64,000 nt of DNA from Marinococcus sp. PL1-022. Its GTDB lineage: Bacteria; Bacillota; Bacilli; Bacillales; Marinococcaceae. The stretch covers positions 1,875,495 through 1,939,494 of the forward strand of contig NZ_JAWXCX010000001.1 in assembly GCF_033845285.1 (NCBI RefSeq), in the 5' to 3' direction. The position numbers and the translations under genes were made by a program. Below the pieces are notes generated by a model. It searched no databases, was not told where the DNA came from, and was given only the letters and a program-made list of their open reading frames with translations. Positions 17,537 to 26,440 of the stretch are shown one piece after another (position 1 is the first letter of the stretch; each line of letters starts with the position of its first letter).

Positions 17537-17682
17537 GTTCACTTATCACCAAATTCTTTGTATTTATCATAACGTACATCTCATTCTTTTAATATCATTT
17601 TATGCCCTGGCCTGATTGTTTATACCCTAAATAACATACATTTAAGCTTTTCCCCGCTTTATCCTCAAACACTCACGTAAAA

Positions 17683-17705
17683 GAAAAAAGCGCCTGTCAG
17701 CGCTT
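17683..17705 (-). terminator. Terminator of OLE RNA
   Basis: Stem AAGCGC/GCGCTT with loop TGACAG (17688-17705), followed by TTTTTTC on the minus strand. It lies about 20 nt beyond the closing helix of OLE. Confidence 0.88.
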
Positions 17706-18344
17706 CTTCAACTGCTTATGTATAAAGTTGAATGGTCGCCCGGAGCGTAAACCTTGTGGCTTAGGTCCAGTAGGATTTCCCACCAGGCAGCCAATTCGTC
17801 GCCGAATCGGTGGTTTCCCTTTAATGCCTGGTGAACGCCGTCACCGGCAGTTCGACTGAATTACCACTCAGACCACACTGCAATCCACTCCGGACGTGCG
17901 TCAAACAGCCTAGGGGTTTTCCCCGGCAGTTCCGTGCCACTTTCTTATCCTCTTTTGCAGAACAGGTTTCAGTTGTTGGGTCCCATACCAGTTGGCCTAC
18001 CGGTATGATACCAATTGAACAACCTCCCCGCTGTTCCACTCAAGGCAGGCTACGCTGTTGAAAGGCCTTCCCTTGGCCTTTGCAACAGGTCTTACCGCAG
18101 CATGCACCCGGGACGGTATCCGTCTTCCAGGATGACCCGGATGCATCACCGCAGCCTCCACGGCGAAAGGGTTCGCGCCCACATGCCATTGTGGATCGCC
18201 CTTACGCCTTAACTCCCAGCACCGACCCAGGGCTGGGCGCCGCAAGCCGACGCCAGGAACTTCATCGATGTGCCCTTCAGCGGATTTTTAGGCCCGCCTT
18301 CGAAAATGGAGAACCGACTAGGATACTGCACCATTCAACTTTTC
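17685..18344 (-). ncRNA. ole: OLE (ornate large extremophilic) RNA
   Basis: The gap between ispA and oapA has no coding gene but is densely structured. A perfect 13-bp helix (18342-18330 with 17736-17724) closes a 619-nt domain, close to the known size of about 610 nt for OLE RNAs. Inside are a GNRA hairpin (stem 17803-17810/17791-17798, loop GCGA) nested in a 7-bp stem (17825-17831/17783-17789). There is also a GCATCCGGG/CCCGGGTGC helix near 18100-18150. Location between ispA and oapA upstream of dxs is the diagnostic context. OLE forms a membrane ribonucleoprotein with OapA and is linked to cold and alcohol tolerance in B. halodurans. It has its own promoter and terminator here. Confidence 0.9.
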
Positions 18345-18350
18345 AAAATT

Positions 18351-18379
18351 ATTTTAGCATGGTTTGTCTGTTCTGAAAA
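18351..18379 (-). promoter_or_regulatory. Promoter of OLE RNA
   Basis: Minus-strand TTTTCA (18374-18379), 17-bp spacer, then TAAAAT (18351-18356) preceded by TGC, an extended -10. The expected start near 18344 falls 2 nt before the closing helix of OLE, a strong positional agreement. Confidence 0.75.
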
Positions 18380-18394
18380 CTAATTCGTTCTGTT

Positions 18395-19282
18395 TTAGTG
18401 GTTACGCTGTCCAATATATTGAAGAAACGCGGTTAAAAGAGACGTATCTACTGTCATGCGCTCCAGCACGTTTTCTGCCTGTTCAATATGGTGGGCAAGT
18501 TTCTCTTTTGCCCCTCCCAGTGTCAGCAGTTTTGGATAGGTGCTTTTTTCTTTCGTTTCATCGCTTCCAGAGGATTTCCCCATCTCCTCAAGAGATCCTT
18601 CGACATCCAGAATGTCATCCTTGATTTGAAAAACGAGACCGAGCTCCCGGCCAAACGCCCGCCAGTTTTCCACATCTTCGTCTGCCGCTTCTGCTATTAA
18701 CGCTCCGGAGACCACGGCAAAGGTCAAAAGATCTCCCGTTTTGTGATGATGAATGTATTCAAGCTCTTCCAGGGTAAGGCTCTGCTTCTCCCCTTCAAGG
18801 TCAGCCATCTGACCGCCGACCATGCCTTCGCTCCCTGAAGCAGCAGCCAGCTCCTGTACCAGCTTCAGTCTAGCAGCGGCAGAAGCAGGCCGTTTTGCTT
18901 CCACAATCAAGGAAAAGGCTGTCGTCTGCAGGGCGTCCCCGGCTAAGATGGCAGCGGCCTCCCCGAATTTTTTGTGATTCGTCGGCTGTCCCCGGCGCCA
19001 GTCATCATCGTCCATCGAGGGCAGATCATCATGCACGAGTGAATACGTATGAATCAGCTCCACTGCAGAGGCAGCCGGAAGATCCTCTTCTTTCACCGGG
19101 CGGTAGCATTGAAGCACGGCCAGTGAAAGCAGCGGCCTCACACGCTTCCCCCCCGCTTCAAGGGAATAAAGCATTGCATCCTTCAGCGTCTCCGGCGTTT
19201 TCAATGCACCTACACGGTCAGTTAAAGCGCGGTCGACAGACGGCCGGTATGTATCGAAAAAATGTTGGAGCTCCCCACTCAT
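18395..19282 (-). CDS. ispA: Farnesyl diphosphate synthase (polyprenyl synthetase family)
   Basis: 295 residues. Both aspartate-rich motifs are present: the first as [14 protein letters not shown] (about 85-98) and the second as [13 protein letters not shown]-type substrate loop GGKRVRPLL and HKTGDLL are also seen. Condenses isopentenyl and dimethylallyl/geranyl diphosphates to farnesyl diphosphate. The start overlaps the end of xseB by 4 nt; the OLE promoter begins just after its stop codon. Confidence 0.94.
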   Translation of the reverse strand: MSGELQHFFDTYRPSVDRALTDRVGALKTPETLKDAMLYSLEAGGKRVRPLLSLAVLQCYRPVKEEDLPAASAVELIHTYSLVHDDLPSMDDDDWRRGQPTNHKKFGEAAAILAGDALQTTAFSLIVEAKRPASAAARLKLVQELAAASGSEGMVGGQMADLEGEKQSLTLEELEYIHHHKTGDLLTFAVVSGALIAEAADEDVENWRAFGRELGLVFQIKDDILDVEGSLEEMGKSSGSDETKEKSTYPKLLTLGGAKEKLAHHIEQAENVLERMTVDTSLLTAFLQYIGQRNH

Positions 19283-19512
19283 TCGCCCGGCTCCTCGTTT
19301 TCAAGCGGTGTTACCTCTCCATTTTCGTCCACAATTTCGTCCATCTGTTTTTCAACCTTCTGCAGCTTTTCGTGACACGTGTTGGAAAGCGTCATACCCT
19401 CCTGATACATCGTGATCGCTTTTTCTAAAGGCACTTCGCCTTCCTCAAGCCGTTCTACGATCTGCTCGAGCTTTTCCATTGCCTGTTCAAATGATTGTTC
19501 TTGTTCTGCCAA
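19279..19512 (-). CDS. xseB: Exodeoxyribonuclease VII small subunit
   Basis: 77 residues, the usual size. Typical signature [27 protein letters not shown] followed by a helix ending in [12 protein letters not shown] and an acidic tail (shown in part: [18 protein letters not shown]). Binds XseA to form the nuclease that degrades single-stranded DNA into oligonucleotides. It starts 2 nt before the xseA stop region and overlaps ispA by 4 nt. Confidence 0.94.
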   Translation of the reverse strand: MAEQEQSFEQAMEKLEQIVERLEEGEVPLEKAITMYQEGMTLSNTCHEKLQKVEKQMDEIVDENGEVTPLENEEPGE

Positions 19513-19514
19513 GA

Positions 19515-20900
19515 TTACCGCTCCTTTTCCGGACGGGAAAGTGCCTCAAAGCCGTCTTCCCCTTTTTCTTTAACTTCACATTGCAGGTATCCATCTGTCA
19601 TATACATCCGCAGGCTGCTTCCTTCGTCTGCCTGGGCAATCGAAGTCAGCACCTTATCATTTTCATCGTAAGCAACATTGTACCCGCGCTGTAAAATGGC
19701 GAGCGGGTTCAGAAGTTCAAGCGCCTGCAGCGATTTTGCAAAGGTGGCTTTTATCCGTTCCACCTGCTGATTCATCGCTTTTTGCAGCCGGGCCCGCTTT
19801 TCGTACATTCTTTGGCGTTCAAGTTCGATTAAGCGCTCGGGGTGCTGGCGCATAAGCCGCTTTTCTGTGTCTTCAAGCTTTTGTCTGCTTGTTTTCACTG
19901 TCTGCACCGCCTGCTTTTCGAGCCGTTCCATCATCCGGTCAAGGTCCTGTTCTTTTTGCTCGAACAGGCGGGCCGGGTATTTAAATGCATACGAACGGCG
20001 GAGCTTGGCAAGCCGGGTGCGCTGTTCCTGAACTTTATAATGCATCTGCCGGTGCAGGCGATTCTGCAGCTGTCGGACTTTTTCTTCAAGTTCGCTGATC
20101 ATCGGGACAGCTATCTCGGCAGCCGCTGTCGGCGTTGCTGCGCGCACATCCGCCGTGAAGTCGGCAATCGTAACATCTGTTTCGTGTCCAACAGCGGAAA
20201 TAACCGGTACGATTACGTTCCGAATAGCCCGTGCGACCACTTCTTCATTAAACGCCCACAGGTCTTCGATAGAGCCGCCTCCGCGCCCAACGATGACCAT
20301 ATCCGCGCTGCTCATTTTTTCGACTCTCTCAAGAGCCCGTGTGATTGACCCCGGGGCCTGCTCTCCCTGCACCAGCACCGGGAACAGCGTGATTTTCACC
20401 GGCGGGAAACGCCGCTTCAGCGTGGAAACGATGTCACGTATGGCCGCACCCGTCGGCGACGTAATGACGACAATATGTCTTGGGATGGGAGGGAGCGCGC
20501 GCTTGTGCTCCGCTGCAAACAGTCCCTCTGTCTCCAGCTGTTTTTTCAGCTGTTCAAAGCGTACGTACAGCTGGCCGATACCATCCGGCTCCATCGCGTT
20601 CACATACATCTGGTACTGCCCGAAAGGCTCGTACACAGAGACACTGCCTGTAACGAGCACCTTCATGCCATTTTCCGGCATAAAGGAAAGATTTTTGTTT
20701 TTTCCGGCAAACATCACTGCCGATATTCTCGCCTGCTCGTCCTTCAGGGTGAAATACATATGTCCCCTGCTGTGCTTTTTAAAGTTCGAGATTTCTCCGC
20801 GGAGCCATACCTTCTGCAGCCCCGGGTTTTGTTCGATAGAGCGCTTGATCGCCCCCGTCAGCTGGGAAACGGAGAGCCATTTATCCGCAGGTGACTGCAT
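19515..20900 (-). CDS. xseA: Exodeoxyribonuclease VII large subunit
   Basis: 461 residues. N-terminal OB-fold domain ([37 protein letters not shown]) precedes the catalytic domain with [21 protein letters not shown], the [17 protein letters not shown] motif and [16 protein letters not shown] long Arg/Gln-rich coiled-coil follows (about 280-400), then a short C-terminal beta domain. Forms exonuclease VII with XseB. Tight spacing with folD (4 nt) supports an operon. Confidence 0.95.
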   Translation of the reverse strand: MQSPADKWLSVSQLTGAIKRSIEQNPGLQKVWLRGEISNFKKHSRGHMYFTLKDEQARISAVMFAGKNKNLSFMPENGMKVLVTGSVSVYEPFGQYQMYVNAMEPDGIGQLYVRFEQLKKQLETEGLFAAEHKRALPPIPRHIVVITSPTGAAIRDIVSTLKRRFPPVKITLFPVLVQGEQAPGSITRALERVEKMSSADMVIVGRGGGSIEDLWAFNEEVVARAIRNVIVPVISAVGHETDVTIADFTADVRAATPTAAAEIAVPMISELEEKVRQLQNRLHRQMHYKVQEQRTRLAKLRRSYAFKYPARLFEQKEQDLDRMMERLEKQAVQTVKTSRQKLEDTEKRLMRQHPERLIELERQRMYEKRARLQKAMNQQVERIKATFAKSLQALELLNPLAILQRGYNVAYDENDKVLTSIAQADEGSSLRMYMTDGYLQCEVKEKGEDGFEALSRPEKER

Positions 20901-20904
20901 GACG

Positions 20905-21765
20905 TCATGCCTCCTGCCGCTGAAAGCGTTTAGCGGACTGCAGCGTGTTGTAGAGGAGCATCGTGATCGTCATCGGACCGACGCCTCCCGGTACCGGTGT
21001 GAGATACGAGGCTTTTTCGCTCACTTCCTCAAAATCAACATCTCCGCACAGCTTGCCGTCATCCTTGCGATTCATCCCAACGTCTATCACGACAGCTCCC
21101 GGTTTAATATCCTTTCCTTTTACAAATTCCTGCCGGCCAATTGCCGCGATCAAAATATCTGCCGACTGCATATATGACTCCAGATCTTTTGTGCGCGAAT
21201 GGCAGTGGGTAACCGTGGCATTTTTATTTAAAAGCAGCTGCCCCATCGGTTTACCAACAATGTTGCTTCGTCCAAGGACAACAGCATGTTTGCCTTCAAT
21301 TGAAACGCCGACGTATTCAAGCATTTTAATAATGCCGTACGGCGTACAAGGGAGGAATGCTTCCTGGCCAGTCATCATCCGGCCGATATTAATAGGATGG
21401 AATCCATCAACATCTTTATCCGGCGAAATAGTTTCAATTACTTTTTTATCCGAAATATGATCTGGCAGCGGCAGCTGCACAAGAATTCCGTGGATATCCG
21501 CATTGTCGTTATAATCCTTTACAATCTGCAGAAGTTCTTCTTCAGTCACCGACTCAGGCAGTTCTTTTAATTCTGAATGGATTCCGACTTCTTTAGACGC
21601 CTTCTGTTTTCCTTTAACATACGACCTCGAAGCCGGATTGTCTCCTACTAAAACTACGGCAAGTCCCGGTATTTGCTCTCCATTATTCCAGGAGGCGACC
21701 TCCTGCTTAATTTCTTCACGCAAAGAAGCTGCTACTTCTTTGCCGCTGATCAGCTGGGCGCTCAT
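20905..21765 (-). CDS. folD: Methylenetetrahydrofolate dehydrogenase/cyclohydrolase
   Basis: 286 residues, full length. Interconverts 5,10-methylene- and 10-formyl-tetrahydrofolate. Catalytic Lys lies in [12 protein letters not shown], and [11 protein letters not shown] and [14 protein letters not shown] (NADP-binding) are diagnostic; the C-terminal [15 protein letters not shown] is intact. The start overlaps the nusB stop by 4 nt. Supplies one-carbon units that also connect to the glycine cleavage genes later in the window. Confidence 0.95.
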   Translation of the reverse strand: MSAQLISGKEVAASLREEIKQEVASWNNGEQIPGLAVVLVGDNPASRSYVKGKQKASKEVGIHSELKELPESVTEEELLQIVKDYNDNADIHGILVQLPLPDHISDKKVIETISPDKDVDGFHPINIGRMMTGQEAFLPCTPYGIIKMLEYVGVSIEGKHAVVLGRSNIVGKPMGQLLLNKNATVTHCHSRTKDLESYMQSADILIAAIGRQEFVKGKDIKPGAVVIDVGMNRKDDGKLCGDVDFEEVSEKASYLTPVPGGVGPMTITMLLYNTLQSAKRFQRQEA

Positions 21766-22175
21766 TCGCTTTCTCTCCCTTCCCGTTCACAGTCACTTAA
21801 AATATTCGACAATACGCCGTTGACAAATTTCCCTGCCTCTACACCACCGAATGCTTTGGCCAGTTCAATAGCTTCATTGACGCTGACGTGAAGCGGAATA
21901 TCAGGCACATATAACATTTCATGGACGCATTCTCTTAAAATAGCCCGGTCCACGTTACCAACCCGTTCCAGTGTCCAGTGTTCAAGCTGGTCTACGAGCC
22001 GTTCATCAATTTCTACAAGGTGTTCCCATACGCCATGCACCGCAGAAATCAGAAATTCATCTGCTTCTTCATCCTCTAGCATGGAATTTTTTATTGCCTG
22101 GTCTGCATCAACATCTGTAATATCCATCTGGTACAGTGCCTGTACGGACCGAAGCCTGGCTAAACGTCGATTCAT
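21762..22175 (-). CDS. nusB: Transcription antitermination factor NusB
   Basis: 137 residues. All-helical NusB fold with the RNA-binding N-terminus [17 protein letters not shown] and the C-terminal signature [27 protein letters not shown] (shown in part: [18 protein letters not shown]). Works with NusE/S10 on boxA in rRNA transcription. Coupled to folD by a 4-nt overlap. In B. subtilis it lies between yqhY and folD, as here. Confidence 0.95.
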   Translation of the reverse strand: MNRRLARLRSVQALYQMDITDVDADQAIKNSMLEDEEADEFLISAVHGVWEHLVEIDERLVDQLEHWTLERVGNVDRAILRECVHEMLYVPDIPLHVSVNEAIELAKAFGGVEAGKFVNGVLSNILSDCEREGRESE

Positions 22176-22272
22176 TTCGTGTTCTCCTTTTCTCCTATGT
22201 ACCCGGAGCCGTATTCGTAAATGAAAGAAGGACGGCTCCCCCGAAAAGCGGTTGCGGGACAGCCCTCCCTGG

Positions 22273-22677
22273 TCATTTTTCCTGTTCCTGTAACGACTGC
22301 TCTTCTTCAGGGAACTGCAGGCCGATAATGTGTACGTTCACCGCATCGATGTGAATATCTGTCATTCCCCGTACGGTCTGCTGAATGTTTTCCTGGACCT
22401 GCTTAGCCGTGACGGGCGCAGAGCTTCCGTAGTGAATCAGCATGCTGATTGTCACCACCGCACCGCTATCGCTCAGGTCCACCTTCACGCCTTTTCCGTA
22501 TGATTTCCGTCCGAAACGCTCTGCAACATCATCTGCGATGCTGCCCTGCAGGTCGTATACCCCTTCGACTTCGAGCGCGGCAATGCTTGCCACTACTTCA
22601 ATCACGTCCCGGGCGATCTCAATATTTCCCAGGCTTTCTTTTTCTTCACCTATCGTAAGCAGCGTGTATTCGCTCAC
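22273..22677 (-). CDS. yqhY: Asp23/Gls24 family envelope stress protein YqhY
   Basis: 134 residues. The Asp23 domain spans most of the protein: EIARDVIEVVASIAALEVEGVYDL, a GKGVKVDLSDSGAVVTISMLIHYG strand region (shown in part: VKVDLSDSGAVVTISML), then QVQENIQQTVRGMTD and VNVHIIGLQF. B. subtilis YqhY is encoded with accBC and influences acetyl-CoA carboxylase; here accB and accC are not adjacent. Probably cytoplasmic or membrane-associated. Cotranscription with nusB is likely though the gap is 97 nt. Confidence 0.88.
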   Translation of the reverse strand: MSEYTLLTIGEEKESLGNIEIARDVIEVVASIAALEVEGVYDLQGSIADDVAERFGRKSYGKGVKVDLSDSGAVVTISMLIHYGSSAPVTAKQVQENIQQTVRGMTDIHIDAVNVHIIGLQFPEEEQSLQEQEK

Positions 22678-22707
22678 AGCGCTCCCCGCTTTCTATGCAG
22701 CATGATT

Positions 22708-23091
22708 TTATTCTTCCTGCTCCGCCTCTGCCTCTGCTCTTTCTTTTTCTTCCGCTTCCTTCTGTTTTTGTACATACTCATACTTATACTGGCGGAAGAC
22801 GGGATATTCGGAAAGATTATCAGGAATTTTTCCTTTCTCAAGCAGAATCAATTTGACAATATCCTTGTTCCGGGCCATATGATACTTTTCACCGTACTCG
22901 TTTTCTTCAGCAAATTGTTTAATGCTCTGGTAATCCTCTTCCTGAATGGACACCGTATATTCATGGCCGGGTTCCCCGTACTGGTGCTCAAACCCTATTT
23001 CAAATTCCACGATCTGAATCTGGTCGCTTTTCATATTGCGGGTCTGTTCGAGTACCGCTTTTGCGCCTTCCGTTAAATCATTCCATTCCAT
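22708..23091 (-). CDS. Acidic protein of unknown function between efp and yqhY
   Basis: 127 residues. It has a possible compact N-terminal domain (IQIVEFEIGFEHQYGEPG, YTVSIQEEDYQSIKQFAEEN) and a highly charged C-terminal helix rich in Glu, Ala and Lys (KQKEAEEKERAEAEAEQEE). No signal peptide, membrane segment or recognised domain. It occupies the place where B. subtilis carries accBC and the spoIIIA operon. An extended -10 (TGATATAAT on the minus strand near 23147) precedes it and yqhY follows 30 nt later, so it may open the operon. Function unknown. Confidence 0.65.
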   Translation of the reverse strand: MEWNDLTEGAKAVLEQTRNMKSDQIQIVEFEIGFEHQYGEPGHEYTVSIQEEDYQSIKQFAEENEYGEKYHMARNKDIVKLILLEKGKIPDNLSEYPVFRQYKYEYVQKQKEAEEKERAEAEAEQEE

Positions 23092-23193
23092 ATAATAGCC
23101 TCTCTTTCCGTATTACCGCTCAAAATTCCATTTCATTATATCACGGTGATTCTGCAATTTCATCGGTCCACAGCCGCCTGTGTGTATTGTTCA

Positions 23194-23225
23194 AGAAAAA
23201 ACGGCCTCCCCAATGGCAGGCCGTT
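23194..23225 (-). terminator. Terminator of efp
   Basis: Stem AACGGCCT/AGGCCGTT (23200-23225) followed by TTTTTTC on the minus strand. Confidence 0.88.
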
Positions 23226-23230
23226 AGTTT

Positions 23231-23788
23231 TTAAGCACGGGAGGCGTATGCCCCAGTCCTTGTATCGACGACGATCCGCTCGCCTTCTTCAATAAAAATA
23301 GGAACCTGCAGACGGTAGCCGGTCTCCATCACTGCCGGCTTGGATCCTCCGGACTGGGTGTTTCCTTTAATGCTCGGATCTGTTTCTTTAACTTCGAGCT
23401 CTACCATGTTAGGTACTTCAACACCAAGCGTTTCTGTACCATAACTGGTAATGGATACTTCCATGTTTTCTTTTAGAAAGTTTAATTCATATTTCAGCTG
23501 CTCGCTTGTCAGCTCCATTTGATCAAACGTTTCCATGTCCATAAATGTATGCACATCACCGCTTGCATACAGGTACTGCATTTTCCGGCGTTCGATATGT
23601 GCATTATTTACTTTTTCACCAGCACGAAAAGTTTTTTCCTGGATGTTACCCGTACGCAGACTGCGAAGCTTCGAGCGGACAAATGCTGCCCCTTTTCCAG
23701 GCTTTACGTGCTGGAATTCGACAACTGTCCAGATATCGCCGTCTGTTTCAATGGTGAGTCCTGTTTTAAAATCGTTAACTGAAACCAT
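23231..23788 (-). CDS. efp: Translation elongation factor P
   Basis: 185 residues from the ATG at 23788, which has TGGAGGAACG upstream. An upstream in-frame ATG adds 7 residues not found in the family. The modifiable-Lys loop is [14 protein letters not shown] (about 29-42), and the three OB/KOW domains end in [18 protein letters not shown]. Relieves ribosome stalling at polyproline. The spoIIIA operon normally downstream is missing. Single gene, with terminator; pepP lies 75 nt upstream. Confidence 0.95.
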   Translation of the reverse strand: MVSVNDFKTGLTIETDGDIWTVVEFQHVKPGKGAAFVRSKLRSLRTGNIQEKTFRAGEKVNNAHIERRKMQYLYASGDVHTFMDMETFDQMELTSEQLKYELNFLKENMEVSITSYGTETLGVEVPNMVELEVKETDPSIKGNTQSGGSKPAVMETGYRLQVPIFIEEGERIVVDTRTGAYASRA

Positions 23789-23862
23789 AAACGTTCCTCC
23801 ACTCTTCAATTGATCGATTATTACTATATCACAGCTGTCCAGTTTTTTATACGCACTCCCGG

Positions 23863-24933
23863 TTAATTGCCGACAATCGTCAGCTCTTTTGCAGAGTAAC
23901 TGAGCTTCCGGCTGCCCGTTTCGGTAATAAGAACGTCGTCTTCTATTCGAACGCCGCCAAGCTCCGGAACATAAATCCCCGGTTCAATGGTAATTACCAT
24001 GCCCGGCTCGAGCTCGACATCGCTTTTCGGGGAAACACCGGGCTGTTCATGCACTTCCATGCCAAGACCGTGACCGAGGCTGTGTCCGAAGCGGTCGCCG
24101 AACCCTTCTTTATTAATATGCTCCCGCGCGATTGCGTCTGCTTCTTTCCCGGTCATTCCCGGCCCAACCTGCTCCACGGCTTTCATCTGGGCTTCATATA
24201 CGGTTTGATATATTTTTTTCATGTCATCAATTGGTTCGCCGACAGCGAGCGTTCTTGTAATGTCCGAGCAGTAGCCGTCCACATAGGCCCCGAAGTCAAG
24301 CGTCACCAGCTCCCCGTCTTCTATCACTTTATCGGAAGCGATACCGTGAGGAAGAGCACCTCTCCATCCCGAAGCAACGATAATATCAAACGAAGATCCT
24401 GCTGCTCCGTTTTTTCTCATATAAAACTCCAGTTCATTGCTGACATCGAGCTCGGTCATGTTTGGAGCAATGATCGATTTAATGTGTTCAAACGCATCTT
24501 CAGCGATATTGACCGCTGTCTGCAGCTTTTCCACTTCTTCTTTTGATTTATAAACCCGAAGCTTCTCCACGATGCCTGATACCGGAGAAAGAGATCCGCT
24601 CAATTTTTCTCTCATATCTTCAAACTGCGCATAGGTTACATGCTGCTTTTCAAATCCAATAGAACTCACTTCTTCTTTTTGGGCAATCTCTTCGACCATA
24701 TCCCATGCCGAACCCTTCTGCTCGATTACGTCGAAATCAAGGGCTTCGTCATTAGCCTGTTCGACATAACGAAAATCTGTAATCAGCCGTGCCGATTTTT
24801 TAGTGATAATCAGCGTACCTGCCGAACCGGTAAAACCGCTCACATAACGGCGGTTGTAGGGACTTTGTATGACAAGTGCATCAAGCTTTTTATGCTCAAG
24901 GTCTTCCCGAATACGTGCTGTGATCTCATGCAT
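23863..24933 (-). CDS. yqhT: Xaa-Pro aminopeptidase (YqhT/PapA)
   Basis: 356 residues. Creatinase-like N-terminal domain (to about 125) and a pita-bread metallopeptidase domain. Metal ligands are visible in [17 protein letters not shown] (two Asp), [13 protein letters not shown] (His), [11 protein letters not shown] (Glu) and [10 protein letters not shown] (Glu). Cleaves N-terminal residues preceding proline. It is immediately upstream of efp, as in B. subtilis, a recurrent pairing with the polyproline translation factor. Confidence 0.93.
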   Translation of the reverse strand: MHEITARIREDLEHKKLDALVIQSPYNRRYVSGFTGSAGTLIITKKSARLITDFRYVEQANDEALDFDVIEQKGSAWDMVEEIAQKEEVSSIGFEKQHVTYAQFEDMREKLSGSLSPVSGIVEKLRVYKSKEEVEKLQTAVNIAEDAFEHIKSIIAPNMTELDVSNELEFYMRKNGAAGSSFDIIVASGWRGALPHGIASDKVIEDGELVTLDFGAYVDGYCSDITRTLAVGEPIDDMKKIYQTVYEAQMKAVEQVGPGMTGKEADAIAREHINKEGFGDRFGHSLGHGLGMEVHEQPGVSPKSDVELEPGMVITIEPGIYVPELGGVRIEDDVLITETGSRKLSYSAKELTIVGN

Positions 24934-25398
24934 TTACCGACACCTCTTTTTGGATTAACTTTGCTTCCTTGTTAATCGTAACACAACGCGCGGAAGGGAA
25001 ACAGGCATCAGCAGCGAGAAGGGAGCTCTTTTATATATTACGTGTAGTTTCATTAAAATATGGGAATAATATGATTACCGTATAAGGAATAGTTAAAAGT
25101 AGCGCATTTTAAATCTTTATTGTAAAATTTAAGTACTATTTCGATTAATGCTCTATGCATCCCCTCACGCTTTATGCCTCTGCGAACTGCTGTTATTTTC
25201 CGCCTATAGTTTTACCGCAGTACACAGCGGGTATTGAAGTAAATCTTCTTAATAAAACTGTTCCGTACGGGAAAAAGAGAGCCAGAGCATTTCTGATTTT
25301 CACTATTTAATGCACTATACTAATTGCTTAATTTCGATACAGTTCACCATGCCCCCTGATAACGGATGAAAATTTTAATGAAACGAGAGGTGTGTTCC
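24934..25398. other. Gene-free gap of about 460 nt between pepP and the SA1362-like gene
   Basis: AT-rich sequence without a coding ORF, recognisable RNA motif or clear terminator. In B. subtilis this interval carries aroQ, yqhR and yqhQ. It probably holds divergent promoters for the flanking genes, but I see no convincing elements. Confidence 0.5.
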
Positions 25399-25770
25399 AT
25401 GCAGCAAGCGCTGAAGAATCCCATTGCCACTGTTGTGCTGGGACTTGCCATTTTAGGGGTGGGTTACCGGCTCGTAACAGATCCGCTCGGTCTGCTTCTC
25501 TACCTTGTTATTGGTGCAGCCATCGCGGTTGGATTATATTTTCTTTTCACAAGAGTTATTATGAAGCGAGCGATGATGAACCAATACCAAGCCGGCTCCA
25601 ATGCCGCATCCGGACGATCCGGGGCAGCGAAGGGCACTCAGGCGAAAAATTTTAAACAGGCCCAGAAGCAGCAGAAGAAAAAATCCGCTAAAAACTCCAG
25701 CAGACGACGGAATGATGCAAACCTGAAAGTAATTCAGGGAAATAAAAACCGAAAAAAAGATCGGGCGTAA
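25399..25770 (+). CDS. yqhP: Small membrane protein, SA1362/YqhP-like
   Basis: 123 residues from the ATG at 25399 (GAGAGG ribosome-binding site; earlier in-frame ATGs at 25366 and 25378 are possible). Two hydrophobic helices (about 10-25 and 30-55) are followed by a strongly basic, Gln/Lys-rich cytoplasmic tail with KQAQKQQKKKSAKNSSRR. This architecture and the place between pepP and mntR match YqhP/SA1362-family proteins, whose role is unknown. Convergent with mntR. Confidence 0.7.
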   Translation: MQQALKNPIATVVLGLAILGVGYRLVTDPLGLLLYLVIGAAIAVGLYFLFTRVIMKRAMMNQYQAGSNAASGRSGAAKGTQAKNFKQAQKQQKKKSAKNSSRRRNDANLKVIQGNKNRKKDRA

Positions 25771-25788
25771 AACAAACGCCTGATCTTT

Positions 25789-26205
25789 TTATTCGTACGA
25801 ACGCTGAATATCGCGCAGCGACTGCACACGTTCGTCATCCTCTTCAAAATACTGAAGAACGTCCCCGATGCGGTCGATCGCATCCCAGCTGAGGTGATGT
25901 TCAATTCCTTCCACATCGGCATATATTTTATCTTCCTCCACCCCGATAATATGTAAAAACTTCTCAAGCAGCTCGTGCCTGTAAACCAGGCGCTTGCCTA
26001 TTTTATTTCCTTTTGAAGTCAGTACAAGTCCCCGATACCGTTCATAAATCAGATATTCCATTTTATCGAGTTTTTGAACCATTTTTGTTACCGAAGAAGG
26101 ATGCACCTCGAGCGTTTCTGCAATATCTGAGACCCGCGCATACCCTTTCGATTCAATCAGTTGATAAATCCGCTCTAAATAATCTTCCATACTAGGAGTC
26201 GGCAT
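25789..26205 (-). CDS. mntR: Manganese-responsive repressor MntR
   Basis: 138 residues from the ATG at 26205 (GGAGGG upstream; the longer frame adds 13 unlikely residues). N-terminal winged helix ([24 protein letters not shown], shown in part: [18 protein letters not shown]) and DtxR-type dimer domain. The metal ligands of B. subtilis MntR are present: D8 and E11 in [10 protein letters not shown], His in [10 protein letters not shown] and the E-x-x-E-H cluster in [13 protein letters not shown]. Controls Mn uptake and efflux genes, none of which are in this window. Confidence 0.93.
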   Translation of the reverse strand: MPTPSMEDYLERIYQLIESKGYARVSDIAETLEVHPSSVTKMVQKLDKMEYLIYERYRGLVLTSKGNKIGKRLVYRHELLEKFLHIIGVEEDKIYADVEGIEHHLSWDAIDRIGDVLQYFEEDDERVQSLRDIQRSYE

Positions 26206-26440
26206 CGAGACCCTCCAATAAATATGATAAAAACCGTCACACAAAAAAATTGGCTTTCTTCATTTTAACGAAACTATTTCTAAAAAACAAACCTTCTTTC
26301 TCTTATAATTAACCCTTATTTCAAAATTGCCCCTAAGAAACTTTTTTGTTTTCTGAATAATTCTTTCCCTTTTGAAGAGCTTTTCTTTTTTTCGTCCGTG
26401 CAATCTTGTACAATATAAAGTATTGAAGGAGGCAGCATTC

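Noticed and set aside
17685-18344. RNase P RNA or tmRNA as identity of the large structured RNA
   Set aside because: None of the conserved type B RNase P core segments or the tmRNA tRNA-like ends are seen; size, closing helix and context fit OLE.
17821-18376. Several ORFs of 65-98 codons on both strands between oapA and ispA
   Set aside because: They lack ribosome-binding sites and known motifs, and lie wholly within the structured OLE RNA; GC-rich paired regions create open frames by chance.
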